NCBI GenBank assembly: GCA_964513565.1
Contig: CAZENE010000015.1
Location: 1 to 64,000 of the forward strand
Origin: Delta-02 sp964513565
GTDB lineage: Bacteria > Desulfobacterota > Syntrophorhabdia > Syntrophorhabdales > Syntrophorhabdaceae
Length of the DNA: 64,000 nt
Reading direction: 5' to 3'
A program made the position numbers and the translations under genes. Position 1 is the stretch's first letter; each line of letters begins with the position of its first letter. Positions 1 through 8,236 of the stretch are shown piece after piece. The notes beneath the pieces are model-generated. The model had not been told where the DNA came from, searched no databases, and worked only from the letters and a program-made list of their open reading frames with translations.

Positions 1-1
1 C

Positions 2-541
2 AATAAAGCTCGGAAACTGGCGGCTAATCGACGAATTGACTACAATATGGCAATCGAAAACGCTTCCTGCATTATCATGAATCCTGAGATGTTTGAGGAT
101 ATACTGGATTGTATGCTTAAAAACGCCATTGAAAATACTCCGGACGGAGGGACCATTGAGGTACACGCCGGAAAAGAAGAGAACGGTACCGTCATTAAGT
201 TTAAAGATACGGGGATAGGTATAACGGAAGAAAACCAACGATTTATCTTTGACGGTCTTTATCATACAGAAAATACTTATTTATATTCATCCAAAAGGCC
301 ATATCAATTCGGCGCCGGAGGCAAAGCGCTTGATCTTTTCCTGGTTAAAACCTACGCCCAGCGCTTTGGATTCGATATCGGGGTCGAAAGTAAACGATGC
401 CCACAAATAACAAACGACAATGATATCTGTCCTGGGGATATCGAGCGATGCAGTTTGATTCCGCATTACTGTGTAAACTCGGGAGGTACAATTTTTACCC
501 TTCGGTTCCCCGTTAATAGAAACGAGCGAACAGGTGCCTGA
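2..541 (+). CDS. Sensor histidine kinase, C-terminal ATPase domain (5' partial)
   Basis: The reading frame is open from the first bases of the window, so the N-terminal part of the protein lies outside it. What remains is a GHKL ATP-binding domain: an N-box (NAIENTPDGG), a G1 box (DTGIGI) and a G2-like glycine stretch (FGAGGKALDLFLVK), ending in the usual GGTIFTLRFP strand. The domain binds ATP for autophosphorylation of a two-component kinase. A Cys-bearing insertion (about 40 residues, four Cys) lies between the G2 box and the last strand; it is not standard for the domain and could bind a metal or form a lid. No response regulator gene follows, so its partner is unknown. Confidence 0.85.
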   Translation, partial: NKARKLAANRRIDYNMAIENASCIIMNPEMFEDILDCMLKNAIENTPDGGTIEVHAGKEENGTVIKFKDTGIGITEENQRFIFDGLYHTENTYLYSSKRPYQFGAGGKALDLFLVKTYAQRFGFDIGVESKRCPQITNDNDICPGDIERCSLIPHYCVNSGGTIFTLRFPVNRNERTGA

Positions 542-774
542 TCACTGGCAGACCAGATAATGTTCTTATTCATGTGCCAGACAAAATGCGTTATCTCTTG
601 TTTGTAGATATTAAATGGCAAATAAACTGGATATGAAAATCTAAAGAAATCGTGGTTATGCTTGGCCTTATGGGTGGACCGTAGATTACGCGGCTTTTCT
701 GAAGTAACAGGGTAAGTACCAATGGTACGGAAAAGGTCCAGGCCACGGACAGAAAATGCCCCAAGGGCCTGGAT

Positions 775-1974
775 CTACCCCTCACTCAGTTCCTTTACAC
801 CTACTTCCCACTCAGCCATCATTCGCTCGCCGGTTTTGCGGAATTCCGGGTGTTCCGATATGTAACCGGGGATCATTTTTCTTGTTTCCATAATGGCCTG
901 GGCGGTGCCGTCAAATGTATCCGAGATCTTTTTCACGGGCAGGGAGAGGCGAGCCACGGCGAACCGCTCCAGTACCTTGCGCGGCCACCATTTCTTTGTT
1001 CCGTCGATGGTGAGGGCGGGCACGTCTTTGCTGATGTAGACCGTTGTAGTAACCACGTCGTAAACGGGTGCCAGTTGCACGGCGCTCCGGGGAGCGGGAT
1101 ACAAAACACCGAAGTTTTTTAAATGGGCATCGCCATTTCGCACCATCACCGACAATACAAGTGCTGCAAAAAACTGCTCTCTCGCGGTCATCAGTCGGTC
1201 ACCGGAGACAAAGTCGCCGATGGTCTTTGCTACCCTCTCATAACTGCTCGAGTATTTCCGGGAAGTCCCGAGGGCCTGAAGACTGCACATGTCTTCAAAG
1301 CCGATCGGGATGCCATCGGGAGTGATGTCGAACCGGCGCATGATGAAGAGGCCGCCGTTATCGGAGAGAAAGAAGTCCGGGGTTGGCAGACCGGCCCGCT
1401 TGGCGGCCGACATACAAAAGTATTCGTTAGCGGCCAGGTGAGGATAATCGGTTCCCCATGACTTGACGATGTAGCCTGATGACGTCAACGCACCGCGATC
1501 CGAGGCATCAAGGAGGACCTTCGGTTGGACCCCCGATATCCCTGAACGAAGGGCATGCCTGGCCACCAGTTCGTTGAATAGTTCCCTCGTATCCGGATAG
1601 GTAAGCAATTCTTCCAGGGATTCGGGTGTTTCTTCAATGTATGGCGATTCATCTCCCGGAAGTGCGAACCGGTTTCTCCCCACCTGGTTGCCGCCCGTCA
1701 CGCGCAGGATGGACAGGTCATCTTCTCCCACCACCTTGGCTATGGCACGGCGGATAGCCTCCAGGAGCGCACCTTCCGGAAGGTTCATCTGGAATACGGG
1801 GTGCAGTTCACGGCTTGCCCAACTCGCCATCCGCACCGGCATGGTCAGGGAGACCTGCACGTCGGGGCCGGTATCAGGATAGTAGGTGAAAACATACTCT
1901 CCTGGCGACTCGCGAGCAAGAAGCCCCGAGCGTTTACCTCCGGCCCACACGGCAAGGGAAGAAACGTTCGGCAT
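775..1974 (-). CDS. hipA: HipA-family serine/threonine kinase toxin
   Basis: A 399-residue HipA-like kinase, near the usual family length. The N-terminal couple_hipA region is followed by the HipA_C kinase core. SGISGVQPKVLL matches the P-loop-like segment carrying the autophosphorylated serine in E. coli HipA; the catalytic loop is GDAHLKN at residues 281-287, and YDVV takes the place of the DFG motif. Characterised HipA toxins phosphorylate glutamyl-tRNA synthetase or other tRNA synthetases; the target here cannot be told. The start codon shares one base with the stop codon of the upstream hipB-like gene (TGATG), so the two are translationally coupled, as expected for a type II toxin-antitoxin pair. 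All catalytic motifs are present and no disruption is visible. Confidence 0.92.
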   Translation of the reverse strand: MPNVSSLAVWAGGKRSGLLARESPGEYVFTYYPDTGPDVQVSLTMPVRMASWASRELHPVFQMNLPEGALLEAIRRAIAKVVGEDDLSILRVTGGNQVGRNRFALPGDESPYIEETPESLEELLTYPDTRELFNELVARHALRSGISGVQPKVLLDASDRGALTSSGYIVKSWGTDYPHLAANEYFCMSAAKRAGLPTPDFFLSDNGGLFIMRRFDITPDGIPIGFEDMCSLQALGTSRKYSSSYERVAKTIGDFVSGDRLMTAREQFFAALVLSVMVRNGDAHLKNFGVLYPAPRSAVQLAPVYDVVTTTVYISKDVPALTIDGTKKWWPRKVLERFAVARLSLPVKKISDTFDGTAQAIMETRKMIPGYISEHPEFRKTGERMMAEWEVGVKELSEG

Positions 1975-2219
1975 CAGCCGCTCTCACTTTCACGGAGTTC
2001 TTCAAGCGTCGGAGGCGCACCTGACGGCCGGACCCGCAATTCCAACCCCAGAAATTCGAGCAGCCGGATCACCTTCCTGACCCCGATATCCTGAACGGCA
2101 CCGTTCTCGATCTGCCCGATGGTGGTCCGACTCATACCCAGGGCCTTCGCCAGTTGTTCCTGGGAGAGCTTGCGGTTTTTGCGCGCTTGTCGGATCTCTT
2201 TGCCAATAGAAAACATCAT
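1974..2219 (-). CDS. hipB: HipB-like XRE-family antitoxin
   Basis: An 81-residue protein with a Cro/C1 helix-turn-helix (LSQEQLAKALGMSRTTIGQIENG), preceded by the typical IRQARKNRK helix. It should neutralise the HipA kinase encoded immediately downstream and repress its own operon. The C-terminal tail is rich in acidic residues and proline (PPTLEELRESESG), as in antitoxins that use a flexible tail on the toxin. Two ATGs are adjacent at the start (MM); either could initiate. An inverted repeat overlaps the start codon, see the operator entry. Confidence 0.9.
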   Translation of the reverse strand: MMFSIGKEIRQARKNRKLSQEQLAKALGMSRTTIGQIENGAVQDIGVRKVIRLLEFLGLELRVRPSGAPPTLEELRESESG

Positions 2220-2273
2220 ATATGCTTTATATATGATGCAGTATTATTAATCAAGGATTATATGCATTATATA
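2214..2273 (-). promoter_or_regulatory. Two operator-like dyads of the hipBA pair
   Basis: Two related inverted repeats flank the likely hipBA promoter. Site 1 (2214-2238) has perfect 10-bp arms, CATCATATAT and ATATATGATG, around GCTTT, and contains the start codon. Site 2 (2259-2273) has arms TATAT and ATATA around GCATT. The shared core is TATAT-GCWTT-ATATA, with centres 40 bp apart, about four helical turns. This is the arrangement expected for cooperative binding by dimers of the HipB-like repressor; binding itself is inferred. Confidence 0.6.
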
Positions 2274-2546
2274 CGACTCTTTAAGTGAAGATTTCAGAAT
2301 GCGGACCGCGGTCGATGTCCTTCGCCTCAGGATCTGGCATGAATATTAGGCATTCGTCGCATTTCAAACAACAAAAATTACGTTAGTAACGTCTATTAGC
2401 CTAGGCAGCACAAAAACGCTGGCGAGACGGCACTTACGTGACTGGTTGCTTGGTTGGCGCTATTTTGATTGATTTTTTGCTGCAAAAGCGATTTATTCTT
2501 ATTTCAAAGCCTCACTACAAATTCAACGTGCGAATAGGGGACCCGC
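2274..2546. other. Intergenic region without a recognised gene
   Basis: Between the hip operators and the symporter start. It contains an AT-rich patch and no convincing ORF, tRNA or terminator. It presumably carries the promoter of the symporter-aspA pair, but I could not pick out -35/-10 boxes with confidence. Confidence 0.4.
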
Positions 2547-3815
2547 TTGGAAAGACGCAGAAGGCTCTCGCAAACCCACCTCATTTTCATCGGAATGCTG
2601 GCCGGGTTGATCATCGGCTTTGCTTTTCCCGGCCTCGGGGCAAAACTCGAACCGCTGAGCACCATCTTTATCCGGCTGGTGAAGACCATTATTGTGCCCA
2701 TCATTTTTGCGACCCTGGTGGTAGGCATAGCAAGCCATTCGGACCTCAAGGCCGTGGGCAGGATGGGGGTTAAAGCCATTGTCTATTTCGAGATCATTAC
2801 AACGTTGGCCCTTTTCCTCGGACTCCTCCTTGTCAACATAACGAAACCCGGCCGCGGCATTGACCTTGGCGGCGTGGAAGCCGTTGCCGGATTGGCTCAG
2901 CCGAAGCATATGACGATGAAAGAGATCATCATCAATATATTTCCGGATAATTTCTTCGAGGCGGCGGTCCGGGGTGACGTGCTGGAAGTGGTTGTCTTTA
3001 CCATTATTTTTGCCATCGCTCTAAGTCTTATTAAAGAAAAGAAGAAACCTGTCATCGAGTTTTGCGAAGCGCTTGCGGAAACGATGTTCAAGTATACGAA
3101 TATCGTGATGAAGATGGCCCCAATCGGCGTCGGAGCGGCTATAGCGGTCGTCATAGCCAGCAAGGGCATAAATGTTCTTCTGAATCTTTGTGTGCTTATC
3201 GCAACCTTCTACGGTGCGATCGTCATATTCCTTTTGGGGATACTCCTGCCCACGGCATTGATATGCAAAGTGCCTCTCAAGGCGTTCATTGCAGCCGTGA
3301 AAGAACCGGCGGTCATCGCCTTTTCGACGTCGAGTTCGGAAGCCGCGCTGCCCAAGGCCATGGAAAATATGGAGAAGCTCGGAGTTCCGCGGCGTGTGGT
3401 ATCGTTTGTCATTCCGACAGGCTATAGCTTCAACCTCGACGGCACGACGATTTATCTTTCACTTGCCTCGATTTTCGCAGCCCAGGCTGCCGGTATCGAT
3501 CTGAGCTTTTCTCAGCAGCTAATGATGGGTTTCACGCTTATCTTCGCGAGCAAAGGAGCGGCTGGTGTGCCGAGGGCGTCTCTCGTCGTGCTTGCGGGCA
3601 CTCTCGCGTCGTTCGGTCTTCCCGTGCAGGCTGTCGCCGTCATACTCGGTGTGGACACGATCATGGACATGGGACGGACGGCAGTGAACGTTACGGGAAA
3701 TTGCCTTGCGACGGTTATCGTGGCACGATGGGAAGGCGTGTTCGGGAAAAAAGAGGAGCCAGCCTTGAAAGATACGGTTGACGAAGGGCAAAATTTACGG
3801 GAGGCGTCGGCATGA
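2547..3815 (+). CDS. Dicarboxylate/amino acid:cation symporter (DAACS family)
   Basis: A 422-residue polytopic inner-membrane transporter of the GltP/DctA (SDF) family, the usual length. Hydrophobic segments run from residue 11 on; the re-entrant loop serine motif appears as STSSSEAALPKA, and the substrate/cation-binding region as FNLDGTTIYL and the GRTAVNVTGN stretch near the C terminus. It should import aspartate, glutamate or C4-dicarboxylates with Na+ or H+. The start is TTG at 2547: an in-frame stop lies at 2535, a GGGG purine stretch is correctly spaced, and starting at the next ATG would cut into the first membrane helix. The stop overlaps the aspA start (ATGA), so the pair is co-translated; this favours aspartate as substrate. 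Confidence 0.9.
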   Translation: MERRRRLSQTHLIFIGMLAGLIIGFAFPGLGAKLEPLSTIFIRLVKTIIVPIIFATLVVGIASHSDLKAVGRMGVKAIVYFEIITTLALFLGLLLVNITKPGRGIDLGGVEAVAGLAQPKHMTMKEIIINIFPDNFFEAAVRGDVLEVVVFTIIFAIALSLIKEKKKPVIEFCEALAETMFKYTNIVMKMAPIGVGAAIAVVIASKGINVLLNLCVLIATFYGAIVIFLLGILLPTALICKVPLKAFIAAVKEPAVIAFSTSSSEAALPKAMENMEKLGVPRRVVSFVIPTGYSFNLDGTTIYLSLASIFAAQAAGIDLSFSQQLMMGFTLIFASKGAAGVPRASLVVLAGTLASFGLPVQAVAVILGVDTIMDMGRTAVNVTGNCLATVIVARWEGVFGKKEEPALKDTVDEGQNLREASA

Positions 3816-5224
3816 GCACTGATTTCAGGAAAGAACACGATCTTTTAGGCGAACGGGAGGTCTCTGGGAATGCTTATTACGGGGTCCAGACCCTGAGGGC
3901 GACAGAAAATTTTCATATCAGCGGCATCCCTCTCGCGACGTACCCGACCTTTGTCGCGTCCCTCGCATATGTGAAAAAAGCGGCCGCGCTGGCAAATAAA
4001 GAGCTGGGGCTTCTGTCTCCCGAGGTTGGCGATGCGATCAGCGAGGCGTGCGAAATGATACTCGAAGGGGGATTCCGCGATCAGTTTGTCGTGGATATGA
4101 TCCAGGGCGGAGCAGGTACTTCGACCAATATGAATGCAAACGAGGTTATCGCCAACGTCGCCCTTGAGATGCTCGGGCACGAGAAAGGGCGCTACGACGT
4201 GATACATCCCAATAATCATGTAAACCTTTGCCAGTCGACCAATGACGTTTACCCTACAGCGATAAGGCTTACCTTGATCCTCAAGATCAGGCAGCTCATG
4301 GAGGCGATGGAGCACCTGCGCGCGGCTTTCGAGAAGAAGGCGATCGAGTTTTACGATGTCATCAAAATGGGACGGACGCAACTGCAAGATGCCGTCCCGA
4401 TGACGCTGGGCCAGGAATTTTCCGCCTATGCCGTTATGCTCGGCGAAGACATAGACCGTGTCAGGGAAGCGCAGGGACTCGTCCGGGAGATAAACCTCGG
4501 CGCCACCGCCATAGGTACCGGGATCAATGCACATCCCGATTACGCCCCGCTTGTGGCGGAGAAGTTGAGGGAGATAACCGGCATCGATGTCCTCACATCA
4601 CCCAATCTCGTTGAGGCTACCCAGGATTCGGGCGTTTATGTCCAACTCTCCGGGGTTTTGAAGCGTATCGCGGTGAAGATGTCGAAAATATGCAATGACT
4701 TGAGGCTCCTCTCTTCAGGCCCGCGATGCGGGCTCAACGAGATAAATCTCCCTGCAATGGCGCCCGGCTCGACGATAATGCCCGGCAAGGTCAACCCGAT
4801 CATTCCCGAAGTGGTAAACCAGGTGGCATACATTGTTATCGGAAATGACGTTACTATCGGCTTCGCAGCGGAAGCGGGCCAACTGGAGCTTAACGTGATG
4901 GAGCCTGTCATCGCATTCAGTCTCTTCAATTCGCTTGTTCTTTTGCAGCGCGCCGCGATAACCCTTGCTGACCGCTGTATACTGGGGATCAGCGCAAATC
5001 GCGACAAATGCAGGGAGTATGTCGAGCATAGCATCGGCCTCGTAACGGCGCTCAATCCCTTCCTCGGCTATGAACGGTGCACCGAAATAGCCCATGAGGC
5101 CCTCGAGACCAAACGTTCGGTCTGCGAGATCGTTGTCGAAAAGGGGTATATGAAGAAAGATGAGATCGACGACATCCTTTCCCCGGAAAACATGGTCAAA
5201 CCTCGATGGAGGACCGGTCTGTAG
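3812..5224 (+). CDS. aspA: Aspartate ammonia-lyase
   Basis: A 470-residue member of the aspartase/fumarase superfamily, full length. The superfamily signature GSTIMPGKVN is at residues 319-328 and the substrate-binding GGAGTSTNMNANEV stretch near residue 100; GRTQLQDAVPMTLGQE is also typical of aspartase. The N terminus (RKEHDLLGEREVSGNAYYG) is more like AspA than fumarase FumC. It converts L-aspartate to fumarate and ammonia in the cytoplasm. With the overlapping symporter gene it forms an uptake-and-deamination module that can feed fumarate to respiration or supply nitrogen. Confidence 0.93.
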   Translation: MSTDFRKEHDLLGEREVSGNAYYGVQTLRATENFHISGIPLATYPTFVASLAYVKKAAALANKELGLLSPEVGDAISEACEMILEGGFRDQFVVDMIQGGAGTSTNMNANEVIANVALEMLGHEKGRYDVIHPNNHVNLCQSTNDVYPTAIRLTLILKIRQLMEAMEHLRAAFEKKAIEFYDVIKMGRTQLQDAVPMTLGQEFSAYAVMLGEDIDRVREAQGLVREINLGATAIGTGINAHPDYAPLVAEKLREITGIDVLTSPNLVEATQDSGVYVQLSGVLKRIAVKMSKICNDLRLLSSGPRCGLNEINLPAMAPGSTIMPGKVNPIIPEVVNQVAYIVIGNDVTIGFAAEAGQLELNVMEPVIAFSLFNSLVLLQRAAITLADRCILGISANRDKCREYVEHSIGLVTALNPFLGYERCTEIAHEALETKRSVCEIVVEKGYMKKDEIDDILSPENMVKPRWRTGL

Positions 5225-5226
5225 CC

Positions 5227-5262
5227 GTGGGCCGTGCGGCCGCCGGGACCACGTGTTTTATG
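5227..5262 (+). terminator. Weak candidate terminator after aspA
   Basis: Five-base arms CGTGG and CCACG enclose a GC-rich segment that itself contains GGCCG/CGGCC, and are followed by TGTTTTAT. It lies three bases beyond the aspA stop codon. The U-tract is short, so this is only a candidate. Confidence 0.35.
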
Positions 5263-5441
5263 CCTTTAGGATCCCTTACCTTTGTGCCTTGAATAATCAC
5301 AAAGTTGTGCTAAATAAATAGTAAGGACTTTTCCGGAAAGCCTGTTTATTATACGCTCAGAGCGGGTTGCACCGCAGCCTTGGAATGCCTATCATGAATA
5401 TACAGGCAACTGCATTCGAGGCCTGTGAAGGAGGAAGCGCT

Positions 5442-5627
5442 ATGGTTACCCTGGAAATGAACGATGAAGAGTCCAAACTGTTGCTTAACGTCCTCGAGAG
5501 ATACCATTCCCATCTTGAAGTCGAGGTCAAACGTACCGACAGGAGGGAATTCCGCGAAGCCCTGAAAGAAAGGGAAGCCAACTTAAAAGAGCTGATCGTC
5601 AGGGTAAGATCGCTCGTAAAGGAATAG
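5442..5627 (+). CDS. Small acidic/basic helical protein of unknown function
   Basis: A 61-residue protein. I chose ATG 5442 because GGAGG sits just upstream at normal spacing; a longer frame starting at 5367 lacks such a site. The sequence (EMNDEESKLLLNVLERYHSH, then a region rich in E, K and R) predicts two amphipathic helices with a coiled-coil character. No signal peptide, no cysteines. It stands alone between aspA and the convergent hydrolase gene. I do not recognise the family; a small cytoplasmic dimer is the most one can infer. Confidence 0.7.
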   Translation: MVTLEMNDEESKLLLNVLERYHSHLEVEVKRTDRREFREALKEREANLKELIVRVRSLVKE

Positions 5628-5659
5628 CCTCGCAACTTAAGCTGGATTGCCGGTCACCG

Positions 5660-6439
5660 TCAGGCGTTCGTCATATCGACGAGGCGCCTGATCGCCTCCA
5701 TATATTGCCGGAGGCCGACGAACATTATGTCGTTATGGGTCGCTCCCGGTACCATGAGAAGTTCCTTGTTCGGCGAGCCGGTGTTTTCAATTATTTTTTC
5801 GGCTTCGTCGGGAGGCACGAGCGTATCGTATTCCCCGTGGATGACTAAGAGCGGAACCGTGATAGCTTTCAGCATATTAAGGCATTCTTCGGTGATCAGA
5901 TCGAGGGACATTTCCGCGGATGCTATGCCGTGGCGGATAATAAGGCTCGATATGCTCGGGAAACCGCTTTCAATGATGAGGCCCTTTACATCCGGGCCAT
6001 GGCCGTAGGCGATCTCAAAAGCGGACACGCTTCCCAGCGAACGGCCCATTACCCACAGATCGGACTTTAAACCCCTGTCTTTCAGCGCGGCCTTGACCGA
6101 TGCGAAGATCTTGTGAGCGTCGTGGGACATATTTGCCACGGTCGGTGTTCCGTTGCTTTTTCCGTAACCCCGGTAATCCGCGACTGCAATGTTGAGCTTG
6201 TATTTAAAATAAAAGAGGGAAAGCTCGTCATAGTCGCTGATGACCTCGCCGTTGCCATGAAAAAAAAGTATCCACGGCCAGGCTTCATCCTGCATGTAAA
6301 AGCGGCAATGCAGGGCCACCGCATCATCAACCGGAATGAAATGATCGAATGCATATTGCGGGCACGGGCCGGATTCATTCCGGGGATAAAATACGTATGA
6401 CAGGACATCCGGTGTATCTATCTTGCTGTAATCAGGCAT
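5660..6439 (-). CDS. Alpha/beta hydrolase
   Basis: A 259-residue serine hydrolase with the alpha/beta fold. The oxyanion segment is FFHGNGE, the nucleophile elbow GRSLGS, the acid probably the Asp in HGEYDTLVP and the base the His in PGATHND, giving a complete catalytic triad. YRGYGKS after strand 4 is typical of the BEM46/YfhR-like group. There is no signal peptide, so the protein should be cytoplasmic. Substrate unknown; esterase or thioesterase are the likely activities. It converges with the small gene at 5442 and is followed on the same strand by no close partner. Confidence 0.87.
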   Translation of the reverse strand: MPDYSKIDTPDVLSYVFYPRNESGPCPQYAFDHFIPVDDAVALHCRFYMQDEAWPWILFFHGNGEVISDYDELSLFYFKYKLNIAVADYRGYGKSNGTPTVANMSHDAHKIFASVKAALKDRGLKSDLWVMGRSLGSVSAFEIAYGHGPDVKGLIIESGFPSISSLIIRHGIASAEMSLDLITEECLNMLKAITVPLLVIHGEYDTLVPPDEAEKIIENTGSPNKELLMVPGATHNDIMFVGLRQYMEAIRRLVDMTNA

Positions 6440-6501
6440 GACGGTGGGCTCCTATTTTCACGATTTCTTTACATTAATTCTATCGGGTCTATCCCGTCCT
6501 T

Positions 6502-7131
6502 TCAAGGAAATTTGGTTAGTATCGTGAGCAGGACAAGGCCGTCCCGGAGAAGGAAAAGCGCAAAAATAAAGAGGGCTGCACCTAAAAGTCTCATGATGGC
6601 CCGGTATACCGTACCCGTGAATATCCTTTTTGTCCTGCCCACAAGATAAGCAACAAGCACTTTGGCTCCGATGAGGCAAACAAGGAATGAGAAGATGAAA
6701 AAAAAGGCATTTTCTGGTTTTTCCCCGTAGGCCCTGAGGATCATCGGCGCACCGACCGTGATCCAGAATATATATGGGTGGGGACTTAAGGCATTGACGG
6801 CAATGCCCCGGCCGATCGACCGGGCCCGGTCCTGCGCCATATCGCCCGACGGATACCTTGCGCTGAAGGTTTCCCATGCGAGGTAAATGACAAATATCCC
6901 GCCTGCTATCGATATCAGACCGAGTACGTAATAGAGATGTGTAAACCACGAAACGAGAAATACGGACATCGCGATGATCGGCGCATCGGTTACGAGCGGG
7001 GCGATCGCAACTTTGATACCTTCTCGCGTGCCAAACCGCAGTGCTTGGGAAATGACAAGGGCGAGCAGCGGGCCGGGAGAAAAACCTGCCGACAACCCGA
7101 GAATCACCGCGGCCCCCATGACGGCTATCAT
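6502..7131 (-). CDS. LysE-family amino acid exporter
   Basis: A 209-residue inner-membrane protein with about six hydrophobic segments and the LysE/RhtB N-terminal signature (GLSAGFSPGPLLALVISQAL, the PGP motif). Family members export amino acids such as lysine, threonine or homoserine. Length and membrane pattern are normal. It lies on the minus strand between the ThiS-like gene and the alpha/beta hydrolase, with gaps too large to insist on one operon. Substrate cannot be predicted. Confidence 0.88.
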   Translation of the reverse strand: MIAVMGAAVILGLSAGFSPGPLLALVISQALRFGTREGIKVAIAPLVTDAPIIAMSVFLVSWFTHLYYVLGLISIAGGIFVIYLAWETFSARYPSGDMAQDRARSIGRGIAVNALSPHPYIFWITVGAPMILRAYGEKPENAFFFIFSFLVCLIGAKVLVAYLVGRTKRIFTGTVYRAIMRLLGAALFIFALFLLRDGLVLLTILTKFP

Positions 7132-7170
7132 TTGTTTTCCCGTTTCGATCCCGACAGCAAGATATCGACC

Positions 7171-7407
7171 TTATCCTCCAAAATCGGGATTTATGAATTC
7201 TATTCTGTCACCTTCGGCGACCGTTATGGTCTTATAGGAGCCGGGATGGACGAAACGGTTGTTTTGCTCTACGATCAGGTTCCTGTCATTTTCTCCGGCC
7301 CGCAACATGAGATCGGCGATTGTCGTCCCGGACGGGACCCTCTCCTTTATCCCGTTGAAGGATATTTCTATGTCGTGCTCCATTGCACTCATTGTAGACC
7401 ATACCAT
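7171..7407 (-). CDS. ThiS/MoaD-like sulfur carrier protein
   Basis: A small beta-grasp protein ending in a Gly-Gly tail (FINPDFGG), the feature that is adenylated and thiocarboxylated in ThiS and MoaD sulfur carriers. The core (IEISFNGIKERVPSGTTIAD and EGDRIEFINPDFGG) fits the fold. The start at 7407 is preferred because GGAAAGAG lies just upstream; 7383 is an alternative that begins right at the first strand. It is not next to thiG, moeB or a tungsten-enzyme gene, so the pathway (thiamin, molybdopterin or another thio-transfer) is open. It lies 39 bases upstream of the LysE exporter on the same strand. Confidence 0.72.
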   Translation of the reverse strand: MVWSTMSAMEHDIEISFNGIKERVPSGTTIADLMLRAGENDRNLIVEQNNRFVHPGSYKTITVAEGDRIEFINPDFGG

Positions 7408-7549
7408 TTTCTCTTTCCATAAAAAAGCCTGCAACTCGGAACTTGGCACTTTGTTCGGTCTTGAGGTAGAATACAGACTGATAGGCCCAAGGCCGGCAGA
7501 GGACAGCGGCTTTACACGGCAATTAAGAAAGAAGAAAATAGGAGGCCGT

Positions 7550-8194
7550 ATGTCGGTGCTTTACACACAAAGCTGGGATATAAGCCACGGGAAGGAATTT
7601 GAATATGCGCAGTTCATCGTCGAAACATACCTGCCCGAGATGGCAACCATGGGTCTTATACCGGTGGGGGGCTATTATGTCGAGGTTGGTTTCGGGCCGC
7701 GCATAATCGGAGTATACAGCGTAAATCAGACCGAAGAGATCCTTAAGATCATTACCGACAGGAAGTTCAAGGACCTCATCCAGGAACTGAAGACAAAGGT
7801 CATCCACTACAGGGGGGCCATCCTGGAACCGACCGGTTCCGTGAAAAGAGGCAAGTACACTATCCAGAAAGGGGTCTGGAAACTTAATCAATATTATGAC
7901 CTCAAGCCCGGAGTTAAAAAAGCCTATGCTGATTTTGTCATGAACGAGCACATTCCCGCTATGGAGAAGATAAATTACGTGGAGGTGACGGGGGGCTGGA
8001 ATGTCTCCATCGGCGGGTTCAGCGAAATTATCGCGGAGTTTACCTTCAAGGATGCCATGGACGTCGGGAGATTCCTGGCGAACGAGGACTACCGGCGCAT
8101 CACCCAAAAATTACGCACCGAGTTTGCCGACAATTACACAAACAGGATCCTGCGGAGCACGGAGCGTTTTGACGAACCGCGGTGGTTCAAATGA
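7550..8194 (+). CDS. Unknown protein with two repeated ferredoxin-like domains (copy 1)
   Basis: 214 residues; the start is set by AGGAGG seven bases upstream of ATG 7550. The two halves resemble each other: each opens with Y/W-D, a helix ending in LPEMATMG or IPAMEKIN, a central beta segment (GGYYVEVGFGPR in the N half, GGWNVSIGG in the C half), then a helix closing with a D-R/Y-R segment. This suggests two fused dimeric alpha/beta-barrel (ferredoxin-like) domains, as in NIPSNAP/EthD-type proteins. No signal peptide or metal motif is evident. A paralogue lies at 16697-17344. Function unknown. Confidence 0.78.
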   Translation: MSVLYTQSWDISHGKEFEYAQFIVETYLPEMATMGLIPVGGYYVEVGFGPRIIGVYSVNQTEEILKIITDRKFKDLIQELKTKVIHYRGAILEPTGSVKRGKYTIQKGVWKLNQYYDLKPGVKKAYADFVMNEHIPAMEKINYVEVTGGWNVSIGGFSEIIAEFTFKDAMDVGRFLANEDYRRITQKLRTEFADNYTNRILRSTERFDEPRWFK

Positions 8195-8236
8195 GCGCAG
8201 TCTATAGGCGATAAGCCCCGCCCCTTTCTATTGTTT

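Noticed and set aside
591..785. A 64-codon frame downstream of hipA on the minus strand
   Set aside because: No ribosome-binding site, no recognised motif, composition unlike its neighbours.
3845..4534. A 229-codon frame antisense to aspA
   Set aside because: Shadow of aspA with no ribosome-binding site or recognisable domain.
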